From Fibrisoma montanum (GTDB lineage: Bacteria > Bacteroidota > Bacteroidia > Cytophagales > Spirosomataceae): 64,000 bases of DNA. Under the pieces are notes generated by a model. It saw only the letters and a list, made by a program, of their open reading frames with translations. It searched no databases and was not told where the DNA came from. A program made the position numbers and the translations under genes. Below are positions 18,512 to 27,293 of the stretch, one piece after another (within the stretch, counting starts at the first letter, position 1; the number at the start of each line of letters is the position of its first letter). The stretch is taken from the NCBI RefSeq assembly GCF_003583365.1, contig NZ_QXED01000002.1:496001-560000 (forward strand), in the 5' to 3' direction.

Positions 18512-18716
18512 GCCGCAAAGTTCGTATTTATTTGGGGCCTTGCCGCAAGTAGCTACGTTAAATGACCGTCTGATTTGACCACAACAGGACTGATGACGTA
18601 AAAAATAACCGGTCAACAGTGGAAAAAAGCAAGTACTGTTTGCTCAAAATACAACGATATAGGTTACTTAGCGTCAGATTAGCAGTATTTGTAGATCAGC
18701 TAGTCCAATTTCCCTT

Positions 18717-19634
18717 ATGCCTATCCCCGATTATCAAACGTTGATGCTGCCGTTACTCAAACTTGTAACCGACGGCAAAGAATATAAACTGACCAGTCTT
18801 GTCGATTTGTTAGGCGTTCAGTTCAACTTAACCGACGACGAGAAAGCAGAATTACTGCCAAGCGGTCAGACATTTGTTTTCGGTAACCGGGTAAGCTGGG
18901 CCAGAACGTATTTAAAAAAAGCAGGCCTTCTGGATTCGCCTAAGCGAGGCATCGTTGCGATTACAGATCGAGGCAAAGAAGTAGTACGGCAGAATCCGCA
19001 TCAGATTAACGTAGCGTTTCTTCGTCAGTATCCTGAATTTATGGAGTTTCAAAGCACAAAAAAGCAGGAGAATGGCGAGACTGAACCAGACTTAATGTCG
19101 GCACCTCAGCAAACGCCCGAAGAAACACTGGAATCTGCTTACTTAAGCATACGGAAAGCCCTCGCTCAGGACCTTATTGATCGGATTGTGAATTTATCGC
19201 CGGCTTTTTTTGAAAAACTGGTTGTCGAGTTGCTGGTTCGAATGGGATACGGCGGCTCCATCAAAGATGCTGGAAAAGCAGTTGGCAGAAGCGGGGATGA
19301 GGGAATTGACGGGACAATCAAAGAAGATAAACTGGGCCTGGATATCATTTACATCCAGGCTAAACGGTGGAAACCCGGTAACATTGTCGGACGTCCTGAA
19401 ATACACAAGTTCATTGGCGCGTTGGCGGGACAAGGAGCCAAGAAAGGTATCTTCATCACTACGTCGTCGTTTACGCGGGAAGCCCTTGAATACGTGCCCC
19501 GCAATGAAACGAAAATTGTGCTGATTGATGGGGAGCAACTGGCGCAGTTGATGATTGATTACAATCTTGGCGTTACGTTACAGCAAACGTTCGAGGTAAA
19601 ACGCATTGACAACGATTACTTTACAACGGATTAA
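18717..19634 (+). CDS. mrr: Mrr-family type IV restriction endonuclease
   Basis: A 305-residue protein with the Mrr layout. The N-terminal winged-helix domain (about 5-92; RTYLKKAGLLDSPKRGIVAIT) binds DNA, and the PD-(D/E)xK nuclease domain spans about 155-270. The catalytic positions are visible: acidic residues in FEKLVVELL, D198 in GDEGIDG and Q214-x-K216 in YIQAKRW. Mrr proteins cut DNA carrying foreign methylation and so act as a standalone barrier to invading DNA. No methyltransferase or other defence gene adjoins it, which fits type IV. All key residues are present, so it should be active. Confidence 0.88.
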   Translation: MPIPDYQTLMLPLLKLVTDGKEYKLTSLVDLLGVQFNLTDDEKAELLPSGQTFVFGNRVSWARTYLKKAGLLDSPKRGIVAITDRGKEVVRQNPHQINVAFLRQYPEFMEFQSTKKQENGETEPDLMSAPQQTPEETLESAYLSIRKALAQDLIDRIVNLSPAFFEKLVVELLVRMGYGGSIKDAGKAVGRSGDEGIDGTIKEDKLGLDIIYIQAKRWKPGNIVGRPEIHKFIGALAGQGAKKGIFITTSSFTREALEYVPRNETKIVLIDGEQLAQLMIDYNLGVTLQQTFEVKRIDNDYFTTD

Positions 19635-19642
19635 CAAAGTAA

Positions 19643-20398
19643 TCAATACGTCGCCCGGCCGCCCGACAGGTCAAAAATGAAACCGGTGGTAAAACTGGAC
19701 TCCTGCGAGACGATCCAGGCCGCCAAGGCCGCTACCTCCTCGATGGTTCCCAGTCGTTTCATCGGTATTTTGGCGGTCATGTAGGCCAACTGCTCGGGGG
19801 CGGTGTTTTCGTTCATCGCGGTTCGGATCACGGCCGGGGCTATGCCGTTCACCGTGATGCCCGTCTCGGCGTATTCTTTGCCGATGCCTTTCACCAAACC
19901 AATAAGCCCCGCTTTCATCGATGAATAACCCGCCATAAAAGGGTTGCCTTCTTTCCCGGCAATGGATGCCAGGTGCAGAATTCGGCCGTAGTTGTTGGGC
20001 TCCATGGCTTTGATGGCGTACTTGGTCATCAGGAAAGCCCCGCGCAGGTTGATTTGGTAAATCCGGTCGTAGTCGGCCACTGGGTAGTCTGTAATTCTGG
20101 TGCTGGTCGGCCCGACAATACCGGCGGAATTCACCATGATGTCGAGTTTGCCATTCGTATCCACAACCGCCTGGACCCCGGCTTCGACCGGACTTTCCTG
20201 CGAGATGTCGACTAGGTGGCCTGTCACAGTATGCCCCTGATTTTTGAACTCCGCAACGGTACGTTCGAGCAAATCGCCGTTTATATCAAATAAGGCGACC
20301 GCAGCCCCTTCGGCAGCGAGCCGCTTCGCAATACCCTTCCCGATGCCGTCGGCACCCCCCGTTACAATAGCAACCTGGTCCGTAAATCGATCAGTCAT
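19643..20398 (-). CDS. SDR-family NAD(P)-dependent oxidoreductase
   Basis: A 251-residue classical short-chain dehydrogenase. The Rossmann motif TGGADGIGKGIA is near residue 12, followed by the NSAG motif (about 90) and the catalytic YSSMKAG (Y and K four apart, near 158/162). The C-terminus has the common SGGRATY. A D at the end of the second beta-strand (LFDING) favours NAD over NADP. The substrate is probably a sugar, polyol or 3-hydroxy acid; homologues are often called 3-oxoacyl-ACP reductases by default. It converges with the Mrr gene, stops eight bases apart. Confidence 0.9.
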   Translation of the reverse strand: MTDRFTDQVAIVTGGADGIGKGIAKRLAAEGAAVALFDINGDLLERTVAEFKNQGHTVTGHLVDISQESPVEAGVQAVVDTNGKLDIMVNSAGIVGPTSTRITDYPVADYDRIYQINLRGAFLMTKYAIKAMEPNNYGRILHLASIAGKEGNPFMAGYSSMKAGLIGLVKGIGKEYAETGITVNGIAPAVIRTAMNENTAPEQLAYMTAKIPMKRLGTIEEVAALAAWIVSQESSFTTGFIFDLSGGRATY

Positions 20399-20808
20399 GC
20401 CGTGAATGTGTGATTAATAACCAGGTAAAAAAGCGAATCAAGGCCGTATTTACTGTATTCCGGCCGTTGCTGGAGCCAGATAGAAGTTGGAGCGCATCAG
20501 AAAATGCCGTAGGTCCGGCCTGGCCCCAGTCCGAAAAAGGCGCGAACGCATTGTGACGCCGTAGGTTCGACTACGCGCATCTCAGGCTGCACCCACGGCG
20601 TTACGATGGGTTGAAACCTGTGCCTTTATTGAGAACGCCCCCCATCGTGACTAACCAGGGGATACGCGAAAACATCCGTGCTCAACAACCGTTTGTTGTA
20701 AAATAAGTAGAACTCGTTGTAGTATTTAAACGACCCGGCGTACTTTATACAGAAAGAATTGACAGGACTTGAGTAGATCGCTCCACTATAAAAAAGCCTT
20801 TGTTTGGT
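20399..20808. other. 410-base intergenic region with REP-like hairpins
   Basis: Divergent region between the SDR gene and the heme dehydrogenase gene. No reading frame is credible. The part at 20505-20625 contains two GCCGTAGGT copies, a small perfect hairpin (20560-20575) and an imperfect one (about 20589-20625), listed separately as a repeat. The promoter of the catabolic cluster should lie between about 20690 and 20800, but no exact TAnnTTTG box was found. Confidence 0.45.
20505..20625. repeat. Degenerate REP-like palindromic repeats
   Basis: GCCGTAGGT occurs at about 20506 and 20558. The second copy forms a hairpin, CGTAG (20560-20564) with CTACG (20571-20575) around a GTTCGA-type centre. 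A further element has ACCCA (20591-20595) pairing with TGGGT (20607-20611), next to the palindrome-like GGTTGAAACC (20609-20618). Such short palindromes around GGTTCGAACC-like cores resemble extragenic REP elements. No RAYT transposase gene is present in this window. Confidence 0.4.
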
Positions 20809-23412
20809 ATGGTTAAGCCTGCTTTAGGCGCTTGCTTGCTTGGCGTCGGCCTTCTGTGTCTGCTGAGTTTCAAAGCCAAATTTGGAACATGGGCGGGTGA
20901 CGATCCGTCGCCCCCCAAAACGCCCGCCGAAGAACTGGCTACGTTCCAGGTCGAACCGGGGATGAAAGTCCAGTTGGTGGCCGCTGAGCCGATGGTGCAG
21001 GACCCCGTTGTCATTACATTCGACGAAGACGGACGGCTCTGGGTTGTTGAGATGCGCGGTTTTATGCCGGACATTGAGGGCAAAGGCGAGGAACTGCCGG
21101 TCGGGCGGGTGTCGGTACTGACCGATACAAACGGCGATGGCCGGATGGACGTCAGCAAGGTCTACCTCGACAGTCTGATCATGCCCCGGGCACTGGCCCT
21201 GATTCCCGGTGGGGCGCTGGTGGTCGAAGACAAGAAGCTGTGGGAAACGAAAGACCTGAATGGCGACGGTAAAGCCGACACGAAAACCCTGATCGATCCG
21301 ACCTACGCCGGTGGTGGCCTGCCCGAACATTCGGGTAATGGGCTCTGGCGCAGTATGGACAACTGGTACTACAACGCCAAGTCGCGGCTGCGGTACCGGT
21401 TCGTCAACGACAAGCCGAACGCGGCCCGGCCAAACGTGGCCCGACCGAACGCGGCCCGTTGGTTACGCGATAGCACCGAAGCGCGGGGGCAGTGGGGGAT
21501 CAGTCACGATGACAAAGGTCGGCTGGTGTACAACTACAACTGGTCGCAGCTCCACGCCGATCTGGTGCCGCCCAACTACCTGTCCCGCAACAAAAACCAT
21601 ACGCCAACTACCGGCATCGACTACGGCCTGACCCTCGATCGGCGGATTTACCCGATTCGCCCAAATCCGGCCGTCAACCGGGGCTACATTCCCGGTACGC
21701 TGGATAAAGATGGACGTTTGCTGGAGTTTACGGCTGCTTGTTCGCCCCTGGTGTATCGGGGCGCAGCGTTTCCAAAGGCGTATTACAGCAATATTTTCGT
21801 TTGCGAACCCGCCGGGAATCTGGTCAAGCGCAACGTCGTGGAGGAGCAGGGACTACTCGTTTCGGCGCGGGATCCGCACCCCGGCAAAGAATTTCTGGCG
21901 TCGACCGACGAACGGTTCCGGCCCGTACACATGGCTACCGGACCCGATGGCGCGCTGTATGTGGCCGATATGTACCGGGGGCTGATTCAGCATGGCGCGT
22001 ACATAACGCCCTACCTGAAAGATCAGACGGTTGCCCGTAATCTGGTCCTGCCAATCAACCGGGGCCGTATCTGGCGCGTTGTGCCGGAAAACTGGACCCC
22101 GCAGAAACCCCGCAAATTGTCAAAGGCATCGACGGATGAACTGATTCAGCTGTTGTCGCACCCGGACGGCTGGTACCGCGACATGACCCAGCGGCTGCTG
22201 GTGGAGCGGAATGACCCACAAATCGGGCCGGCGCTGGCAACGGTGGCCCGGAACGGGGAAAATGAACTGGGCCGCTTTCACGCCCTCTGGACGCTGGACG
22301 GCCTGAGGCTGAGTAACCCTGACCTACTGCTGACCTTGCTGACGGATAGAAGTCCGCTCGTGCGGACAACGGCCGTACGGCTGCTGGAGCCATTTGCCAA
22401 AACCGACAAAACCATCCGGGCGACCTTCGGTGAGCGGTTGCTTGCGGAATGGGATAAAGCCCCTATTGAGCAGGTGCTGCAAATGGCCCTGGCCGCTGCT
22501 GTGCTGGAGCCGAACGTAGCGCAGTCGCTGCTGGCGGGCGTTGTGGAACGTCACGGCTCCATTCCGCTGATTCGCGATGCCGCGCTGAGCAGCCTTCAGG
22601 GGCAGGAGTACGCCTTTCTGCAACGCCTGATGACAGCACCGAACTGGCAGAAACCGGAGCCGTATAAAGAGATTTTCGTCGAGATGCTGGCTACGTCCAT
22701 CATCCGTAAGCGCGATGCCGCCGAGCTGGGTTCGCTGCTGACCAACCTAGCGGCCAACAAACCAACGCTGGGCTGGCAGGAAAAAGCCGTGCTGACCGGC
22801 CTCTCCATTGGGGGCAGCGACAAAAAAATGAAGCCGGTTAAACTGGCTGCGGCCCCCGCCATCCTGACCCGTTCGGCCGACAAAGTCGATCCGGCCAGGC
22901 TCGCGTCGTTGTCGGCAGTTTTTGAATGGCCGGGTCACGTAGCCGCCAAAGCTAGTACGACCCAGAAGAACCCGTTGAACGACGACGAACAGAAGCTGTT
23001 TGCGTTGGGTCGGCAACACTACCTCAGCACCTGTTCGGGTTGCCACGGTACGGACGGAGCCGGGGTGAACCGCTTCGCCCCGCCACTCATCGGCTCCGAC
23101 TGGGTGCTGGGCGACGAAAAACGGTTGGCGCTCATTCTGCTGCACGGTATGGAAGGCCCGGTCGACGTAGCGGGTAAGGTCTACAACGCCCCCGAGGTAC
23201 TGCCGGTAATGCCCGCGCATTCAACCATGGACGACGCGACGCTGACGGCGATTTTGATGTACATCCGGAACGAATGGGGCAATAATGCCGGGCCCATCAG
23301 TCGGCGAACCGTGGGCATGACCCGCGTCACGTCGCAGGGGCGGGTCATGCCCTGGACGGCCAGCGAACTGAATAAATACATTCTTCAGGCTAAAGCCGAA
23401 GAGGCCAAATAA
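20809..23412 (+). CDS. PVC-type heme-binding membrane dehydrogenase with cytochrome c domain
   Basis: 867 residues from the ATG at 20809 (a TTG three codons upstream is less likely). An N-terminal signal or anchor (about 8-25) is followed by a six-bladed propeller-like dehydrogenase domain (about 45-430), with EF-hand-like DTNGDGRMDV and DLNGDGKADT loops that may bind calcium. HEAT-like helical repeats follow (about 440-690). A C-terminal cytochrome c domain has the heme site C742-x-x-C745-H746 and a distal Met (VLPVMPAHS). Family members oxidise sugars or alcohols in the periplasm and pass electrons on. It is the first gene of the cluster; three 15-base tandem copies lie inside it. Confidence 0.85.
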   Translation: MVKPALGACLLGVGLLCLLSFKAKFGTWAGDDPSPPKTPAEELATFQVEPGMKVQLVAAEPMVQDPVVITFDEDGRLWVVEMRGFMPDIEGKGEELPVGRVSVLTDTNGDGRMDVSKVYLDSLIMPRALALIPGGALVVEDKKLWETKDLNGDGKADTKTLIDPTYAGGGLPEHSGNGLWRSMDNWYYNAKSRLRYRFVNDKPNAARPNVARPNAARWLRDSTEARGQWGISHDDKGRLVYNYNWSQLHADLVPPNYLSRNKNHTPTTGIDYGLTLDRRIYPIRPNPAVNRGYIPGTLDKDGRLLEFTAACSPLVYRGAAFPKAYYSNIFVCEPAGNLVKRNVVEEQGLLVSARDPHPGKEFLASTDERFRPVHMATGPDGALYVADMYRGLIQHGAYITPYLKDQTVARNLVLPINRGRIWRVVPENWTPQKPRKLSKASTDELIQLLSHPDGWYRDMTQRLLVERNDPQIGPALATVARNGENELGRFHALWTLDGLRLSNPDLLLTLLTDRSPLVRTTAVRLLEPFAKTDKTIRATFGERLLAEWDKAPIEQVLQMALAAAVLEPNVAQSLLAGVVERHGSIPLIRDAALSSLQGQEYAFLQRLMTAPNWQKPEPYKEIFVEMLATSIIRKRDAAELGSLLTNLAANKPTLGWQEKAVLTGLSIGGSDKKMKPVKLAAAPAILTRSADKVDPARLASLSAVFEWPGHVAAKASTTQKNPLNDDEQKLFALGRQHYLSTCSGCHGTDGAGVNRFAPPLIGSDWVLGDEKRLALILLHGMEGPVDVAGKVYNAPEVLPVMPAHSTMDDATLTAILMYIRNEWGNNAGPISRRTVGMTRVTSQGRVMPWTASELNKYILQAKAEEAK
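21415..21459 (+). repeat. 15-base in-frame tandem repeat, three copies
   Basis: Three adjacent copies at 21415-21429, 21430-21444 and 21445-21459 (first unit CCGAACGCGGCCCGG, three changes in the second, one in the third) encode PNAAR, PNVAR and PNAAR. They lie inside the propeller domain of the heme dehydrogenase, just before WLRDST, and look like a surface-loop expansion by slippage. Confidence 0.85.
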
Positions 23413-23436
23413 CAGCGAGTCTGATTTCCTAAACCC

Positions 23437-24543
23437 ATGACTAATCAACGGCATCAGCCGGAATCCACGCCGGTCGGTAACCGGATGGACCGGCGCGACT
23501 TTTTGCACAAAGCTACGGCCGGAGCCATGCTGCTCTCGTTGCCCGACATGCCCCGGTTCCTGAAAGACACCCGCATGGGCGTTGTGGTGCACTCGTACGG
23601 CAACCGCTGGAACTCCAAAGCCAACAGCCAGAAGTACCCCGGCTTCGCCAACGCCGTCGACATGCTGGCTCATTGCAGCCAGATTGGAGCCGGTGGCATA
23701 CAGGTTGTCGTCAACGGATGGTCGGCCGATTTTGCCAAATCCGTTCGCGACAAGCGGGAGAAACTCGGGCTGTACCTCGAAGGGTCGATCAGTCTGCCCA
23801 AAACTGCCGGTGATGTGCCGAAGTTTGAGCAGGATGTTGTCAACGCCCGCGAAGCGGGGGCGGGGGTGCTCCGTACCGTTTGCTCGTCGGGCCGACGCTA
23901 TGAAACGTACCATTCCGCCGACGCTTTCCAAGACATGCGGAAAAACGCGTTGGTGTCGCTGCGGCTGGCCGAACCGGTGCTGCGCAAACACAACGTCCGG
24001 CTCGGCATCGAGAACCACAAAGACTGGCGTGCCCCCGAACTGGTCGACGTACTGAAACAGATCAACAGCGAGTGGATCGGCGTAACGCTGGACTTCGGCA
24101 ACAGCATCGCCCTGCTCGAAGACCCGATGGTGGTGGTGCAGACGCTGGCACCCTACGTAGTCAGCACGCACGTTAAAGACATGGCGGTAGACGAATACGC
24201 CGACGGTTTCCTGCTGTCGGAAGTGCCGCTTGGGCAGGGCATACTCGACCTGCCGACCATGGTTGCGCTCTGTAAAAAGCACAACCCGGCCGTTACGTTC
24301 ACCCTGGAGATGATCACCCGCGACCCGCTCGAAATCCCCTGTCTGAAAGACGATTACTGGGCTACGTTCGGCGAACTGCCCGGCACGGAGCTGGCCCGAA
24401 CGCTACGGATGGTGAAAGACCATCCGTACAAAGCCGGTCTGCCGAGGGTTTCGCAGCTCGATGCGGAAAGGAAGCTGGCGGCCGAGGAAGAGAACATCGT
24501 CGCCTGCCTGAATTACAGTAAAAACCGATTAGGACTAGTCTGA
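23437..24543 (+). CDS. Sugar phosphate isomerase/epimerase-like TIM-barrel protein, exported
   Basis: A 368-residue xylose-isomerase-like TIM barrel (AP2Ec superfamily). A twin-arginine-like leader MDRRDFLHKATAGAMLL sits near residue 17, suggesting export in folded form. Metal-ligand positions are recognisable in LGIENHKDWR (Glu), VTLDFGNS (Asp), VSTHVKD (His) and VTFTLEMIT (Glu). It follows the heme dehydrogenase by 24 bases, so the two form one unit. Likely it epimerises or eliminates from an oxidised sugar made by the dehydrogenase; the exact reaction is unknown. Confidence 0.82.
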   Translation: MTNQRHQPESTPVGNRMDRRDFLHKATAGAMLLSLPDMPRFLKDTRMGVVVHSYGNRWNSKANSQKYPGFANAVDMLAHCSQIGAGGIQVVVNGWSADFAKSVRDKREKLGLYLEGSISLPKTAGDVPKFEQDVVNAREAGAGVLRTVCSSGRRYETYHSADAFQDMRKNALVSLRLAEPVLRKHNVRLGIENHKDWRAPELVDVLKQINSEWIGVTLDFGNSIALLEDPMVVVQTLAPYVVSTHVKDMAVDEYADGFLLSEVPLGQGILDLPTMVALCKKHNPAVTFTLEMITRDPLEIPCLKDDYWATFGELPGTELARTLRMVKDHPYKAGLPRVSQLDAERKLAAEEENIVACLNYSKNRLGLV

Positions 24544-24550
24544 TTATTCG

Positions 24551-24612
24551 GTTTGTGGTTCGTAGTTTGTAGGTAAACCGAGCGGAGCAACTACAAACCA
24601 CGACCCACAAAC
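24551..24612. repeat. Dispersed inverted repeat, GTTTGTGGTT family (copy 1)
   Basis: Left arm 24551-24572 and right arm 24591-24612 pair over 22 bases with two mismatches. It sits between the TIM-barrel gene and the SDR gene inside an apparent operon. The same sequence family recurs near 25594 (single arm) and at 60916-61027 (long arms). Confidence 0.75.
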
Positions 24613-24624
24613 TACCAACTCAAC

Positions 24625-25410
24625 ATGAGTAAAGAACAACTACCGGGTATTAAGCAATTTGATCTGACGGGTAAAACCGCCATCGTGACGGGTGGCTCAA
24701 AAGGACTGGGACTGGCTATGGCCGCCGGACTGGCGTCGGCAGGAGCAAACCTGATGATCGTCAACCGTACCGCCGGCGAAGGAGCCCAGGCCGCCGAGGA
24801 ACTCAGTCAGACCTACGGCATCAGGGCAATCTCCGTCCCGACCGACATCACCAATCAGGAACAAACCGAAGCAATGGCCAGGATGGCGATGGATACCTTC
24901 GGCCGGATTGATGTGCTGATCAACAGCGCGGGCATCAATATCCGGGGACCCATCGATGAACTGAGTCTCGATGATTTTGACCGGGTTATGCAGGTGAACG
25001 TGAACGGTACGTGGCTGTGCAGCCGGGCTGTAACGCCGTACATGAAGCAGCAGGGGAGGGGCAGCATCATTAATCTGGCCAGTACGCTGGGGCTGGTGGG
25101 GCTGGCGAACCGAACGCCCTACACCGCCAGTAAGGGGGCTGTGGTGCAGATGACCCGGGCCCTGGCGCTGGAGCTGGCACCGTTCAACATCACCGTCAAC
25201 GCGATTTGTCCGGGACCGTTCCTGACCGATATGAACGTACCGATTGCCGATACGGAAGAAGGTAAGAAATTCGTAGTGGGGGCTACGGCGCTGGGCCGCT
25301 GGGGCGAACTCCGCGAAATTCAGGGCGCGGCCATTTTCCTGGCCAGCGATGCCGCTACGTACATGGTCGGCTCCATGCTGACCGTCGACGGCGGCTGGAC
25401 AGCGCGGTAA
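24625..25410 (+). CDS. SDR-family oxidoreductase, gluconate dehydrogenase-like
   Basis: A 261-residue classical SDR with TGGSKGLGLAMA (about 23-34), the NSAG motif (INSAGIN, about 99) and catalytic YTASKGA (Tyr and Lys near 171/175). Its IKQFDLTGKTAIVTG opening and the GRWGELREIQGAAIFLASDAA region resemble 2-deoxy-D-gluconate 3-dehydrogenase and gluconate 5-dehydrogenase. The cytoplasmic enzyme would reduce or oxidise a keto-sugar acid. It lies in the catabolic cluster between the TIM-barrel and transporter genes, consistent with processing the compound imported by the MFS protein. Confidence 0.87.
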   Translation: MSKEQLPGIKQFDLTGKTAIVTGGSKGLGLAMAAGLASAGANLMIVNRTAGEGAQAAEELSQTYGIRAISVPTDITNQEQTEAMARMAMDTFGRIDVLINSAGINIRGPIDELSLDDFDRVMQVNVNGTWLCSRAVTPYMKQQGRGSIINLASTLGLVGLANRTPYTASKGAVVQMTRALALELAPFNITVNAICPGPFLTDMNVPIADTEEGKKFVVGATALGRWGELREIQGAAIFLASDAATYMVGSMLTVDGGWTAR

Positions 25411-25451
25411 ATACTCAGGTCACCGTTAGTCAATGACTTATGGTGCTCGGT

Positions 25452-25496
25452 TTTGTCATCTCGACGACGGTCCGGTCCTGGCGTCGGGATGACAAA
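25452..25496. repeat. GTCATCCC-type inverted repeat (copy 1)
   Basis: The arms TTTGTCATCTCGACG (25452-25466) and its near complement at 25482-25496 pair over 15 bases, one of them a wobble pair. A related element lies at 38658-38715. These look like a mobile or extragenic palindrome family rather than a gene-specific terminator. Confidence 0.6.
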
Positions 25497-25501
25497 TAGA
25501 A

Positions 25502-25543
25502 CATCAACCAACCGGAGTCATGGCTAACTCCGGTTGGTTGATG
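25502..25543. terminator. 17-bp perfect hairpin after the SDR gene
   Basis: CATCAACCAACCGGAGT (25502-25518) pairs perfectly with 25527-25543 across an 8-base loop. It lies between the SDR and MFS genes, so the transporter may need its own promoter or be expressed by read-through. No T-run follows; it may alternatively protect an upstream transcript end. Confidence 0.6.
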
Positions 25544-25593
25544 ATTCAAGTTTGAGATGTCGGCCCTCCTTGGAAGCTTGAACTTGAAGCGTT

Positions 25594-25620
25594 GAACCAC
25601 AAACTACAAACCACAAACCC
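25594..25620. repeat. GTTTGTGGTT-family single arm (copy 2)
   Basis: The segment AACCACAAACTACAAACCAC and its flank match the right arm of the element at 24591-24612 in sequence style and orientation, but no partner arm is seen. It ends nine bases before the MFS start codon. Confidence 0.5.
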
Positions 25621-25628
25621 CCTTACTC

Positions 25629-26981
25629 ATGCAGCCGGTACCAAGCAAAACCCGACAGACCCGCGTCCGCTATGCCATGGTGGCCCTCGTGTTCGTCAAT
25701 GTGGTTATCAACTACCTCGACCGCACTAATCTGGCAGTAGCCGCTACGGCGCTTAAAGACGACCTGGGCCTGTCGCCGGTTGAACTGGGCTACATTCTTT
25801 CCGCGTTTGGCTGGAGTTACGCGTTCCTTCAGATCCCGGGTGGGCTGATTGCCGATCGGTACGGGCCGCGTATCCTCTACGCCTTCTGCCTGATTACGTG
25901 GTCCATTGCTACCGTATTTCAGGGCTTTGCCCGGGGCTTTTTCTCGCTGTTTGGCCTGCGCATGGCAACCGGAGCTTTTGAAGCACCGTCGTACCCCATC
26001 AACAACCGCATCGTAACGAGCTGGTTTCCCGACCACGAGCGGGCCGGTGCCATATCACTCTACGTATCGGGCCAGTTTATCGGGCTGGCCTTCCTGACCC
26101 CGGTGCTGATCATCCTGCGCGACAGCGTAGGCTGGAAGGGGCTGTTCGTCATCACGGGACTGGTCGGGATTCTGTGGGGGCTTATCTGGTACTTCCTCTA
26201 CCGCGATCCGCTCGATCACCCGGGGGTGAACGAAGCCGAGATTGACTACATCGAAAAAGGGGGCGGACTGGTCAGCGGCAAGAAGCGAAGCCATGCGCAG
26301 CTTTCCGTATGGCAGTGGAGCAATCTGAAACACGTATTTTCCAGCCGAACACTCTGGGGGGTGTACATCGGTCAGTTTGCGGTGAATGCCACGCTCTGGT
26401 TCTTTCTGACCTGGTTTCCGATCTATCTGGAAAAGTACAGGGGATTCGACCTGAAGAAGTTCGGCTACCTGTCTTCCATTCCTTACTTAGCCGCCTGCGC
26501 GGGCTTGCTGTTGTCGGGTTTTATCTCGGATGCGCTCGTCAAACGGGGAACGTCCGTCGGCGTAGCGCGCAAGACGCCCATTATCTTTGGCATGCTGTTG
26601 TCGGTTAGTATTATCGGAGCAAACTACACCAACGACACCGGCGAAATCATTTTCTTCATGGCCCTGGCGTTTTTTGGGTCCGGTCTGGCCCTGATCTCCT
26701 GGGTATTTGTGTCGCTGCTGTCGCCGAAAAACCTGATCGGCCTAACCGGCGGGGTATTTAACTTTATGGGTAACCTGGCGTCGATTGTGGTTCCGATCGT
26801 GATTGGCTACCTGGCGAAAGACGGCGATTTCAAACCGGCGCTGCTGTTCATCGGCGCGGTCAGTCTGATCGGTGCCTGCTCGTACATTTTCATCGTCGGC
26901 AAAATCGAACGGGTCGTCACCAAAGCCGAGCGCGAAGCCAATCTGGTTGCCGGTGTATCCGGTTCGGGAGTGGGAAAGTAG
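25629..26981 (+). CDS. MFS transporter, anion:cation symporter (hexuronate-like)
   Basis: A 450-residue, twelve-helix major facilitator. The opening (RYAMVALVFVNVVINYLDRTNLAVAA) is the hallmark of the ACS family, whose members import glucarate, galactonate, hexuronates or related organic anions with protons or sodium. The inter-helix signature G-x-x-x-D-R-x-G is visible as GGLIADRYGPR, and a related ADALVKRG-type loop is in the second half. It closes the dehydrogenase-isomerase-SDR cluster, so the likely cargo is an oxidised sugar acid produced in the periplasm. This substrate is inference from context. Confidence 0.88.
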   Translation: MQPVPSKTRQTRVRYAMVALVFVNVVINYLDRTNLAVAATALKDDLGLSPVELGYILSAFGWSYAFLQIPGGLIADRYGPRILYAFCLITWSIATVFQGFARGFFSLFGLRMATGAFEAPSYPINNRIVTSWFPDHERAGAISLYVSGQFIGLAFLTPVLIILRDSVGWKGLFVITGLVGILWGLIWYFLYRDPLDHPGVNEAEIDYIEKGGGLVSGKKRSHAQLSVWQWSNLKHVFSSRTLWGVYIGQFAVNATLWFFLTWFPIYLEKYRGFDLKKFGYLSSIPYLAACAGLLLSGFISDALVKRGTSVGVARKTPIIFGMLLSVSIIGANYTNDTGEIIFFMALAFFGSGLALISWVFVSLLSPKNLIGLTGGVFNFMGNLASIVVPIVIGYLAKDGDFKPALLFIGAVSLIGACSYIFIVGKIERVVTKAEREANLVAGVSGSGVGK

Positions 26982-26993
26982 ACAAACCACTGT

Positions 26994-27218
26994 TCACTGA
27001 TTCTTTATCAAGTTCTGTTGATAACTAAACCAGTGGTTAGGCCCATCAAGTAGTAGAATACCTTTACGAAAGGCCCGACTGCCAATCAAGCCATCCCTGA
27101 TGACCAGCCCAATGATGTTGTCATCACGAAAAATAGCTGAGTTTTTAAAAGAGCGGCTTGTTGATGTGTCACCTAATGGTTTTGACGACCCCAAACGGTA
27201 AGAGCAGACGACAAACAA
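26994..27218 (-). pseudogene. Possible remnant of a retropepsin-like gene
   Basis: A 74-codon frame opened by TTG. Its C-terminal half (DGLIGSRAF, then KGILLLDGPNHWFSY) resembles the end of retropepsin-like domains in Bacteroidota, where a DG-hydrophobic-hydrophobic-G motif is followed by a hydrophobic strand with D and a final Y. No catalytic DTG lies upstream, so this would be a 3' fragment. A complete relative lies at 28038-29255 on the same strand (compare VDGVIGSAIM). The call rests on pattern resemblance only; it could also be a chance frame. Confidence 0.35.
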
Positions 27219-27293
27219 GTAAAATAGTTCTCAACGCTATAGTGTCAGTAAACCAGTAAACTAGAACGTATCGGGTGGAAAATCACCAAACTC

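Noticed and set aside
23221-24282. 353-codon open frame on the minus strand
   Set aside because: Antisense to the TIM-barrel and dehydrogenase genes, both of which have good motifs.
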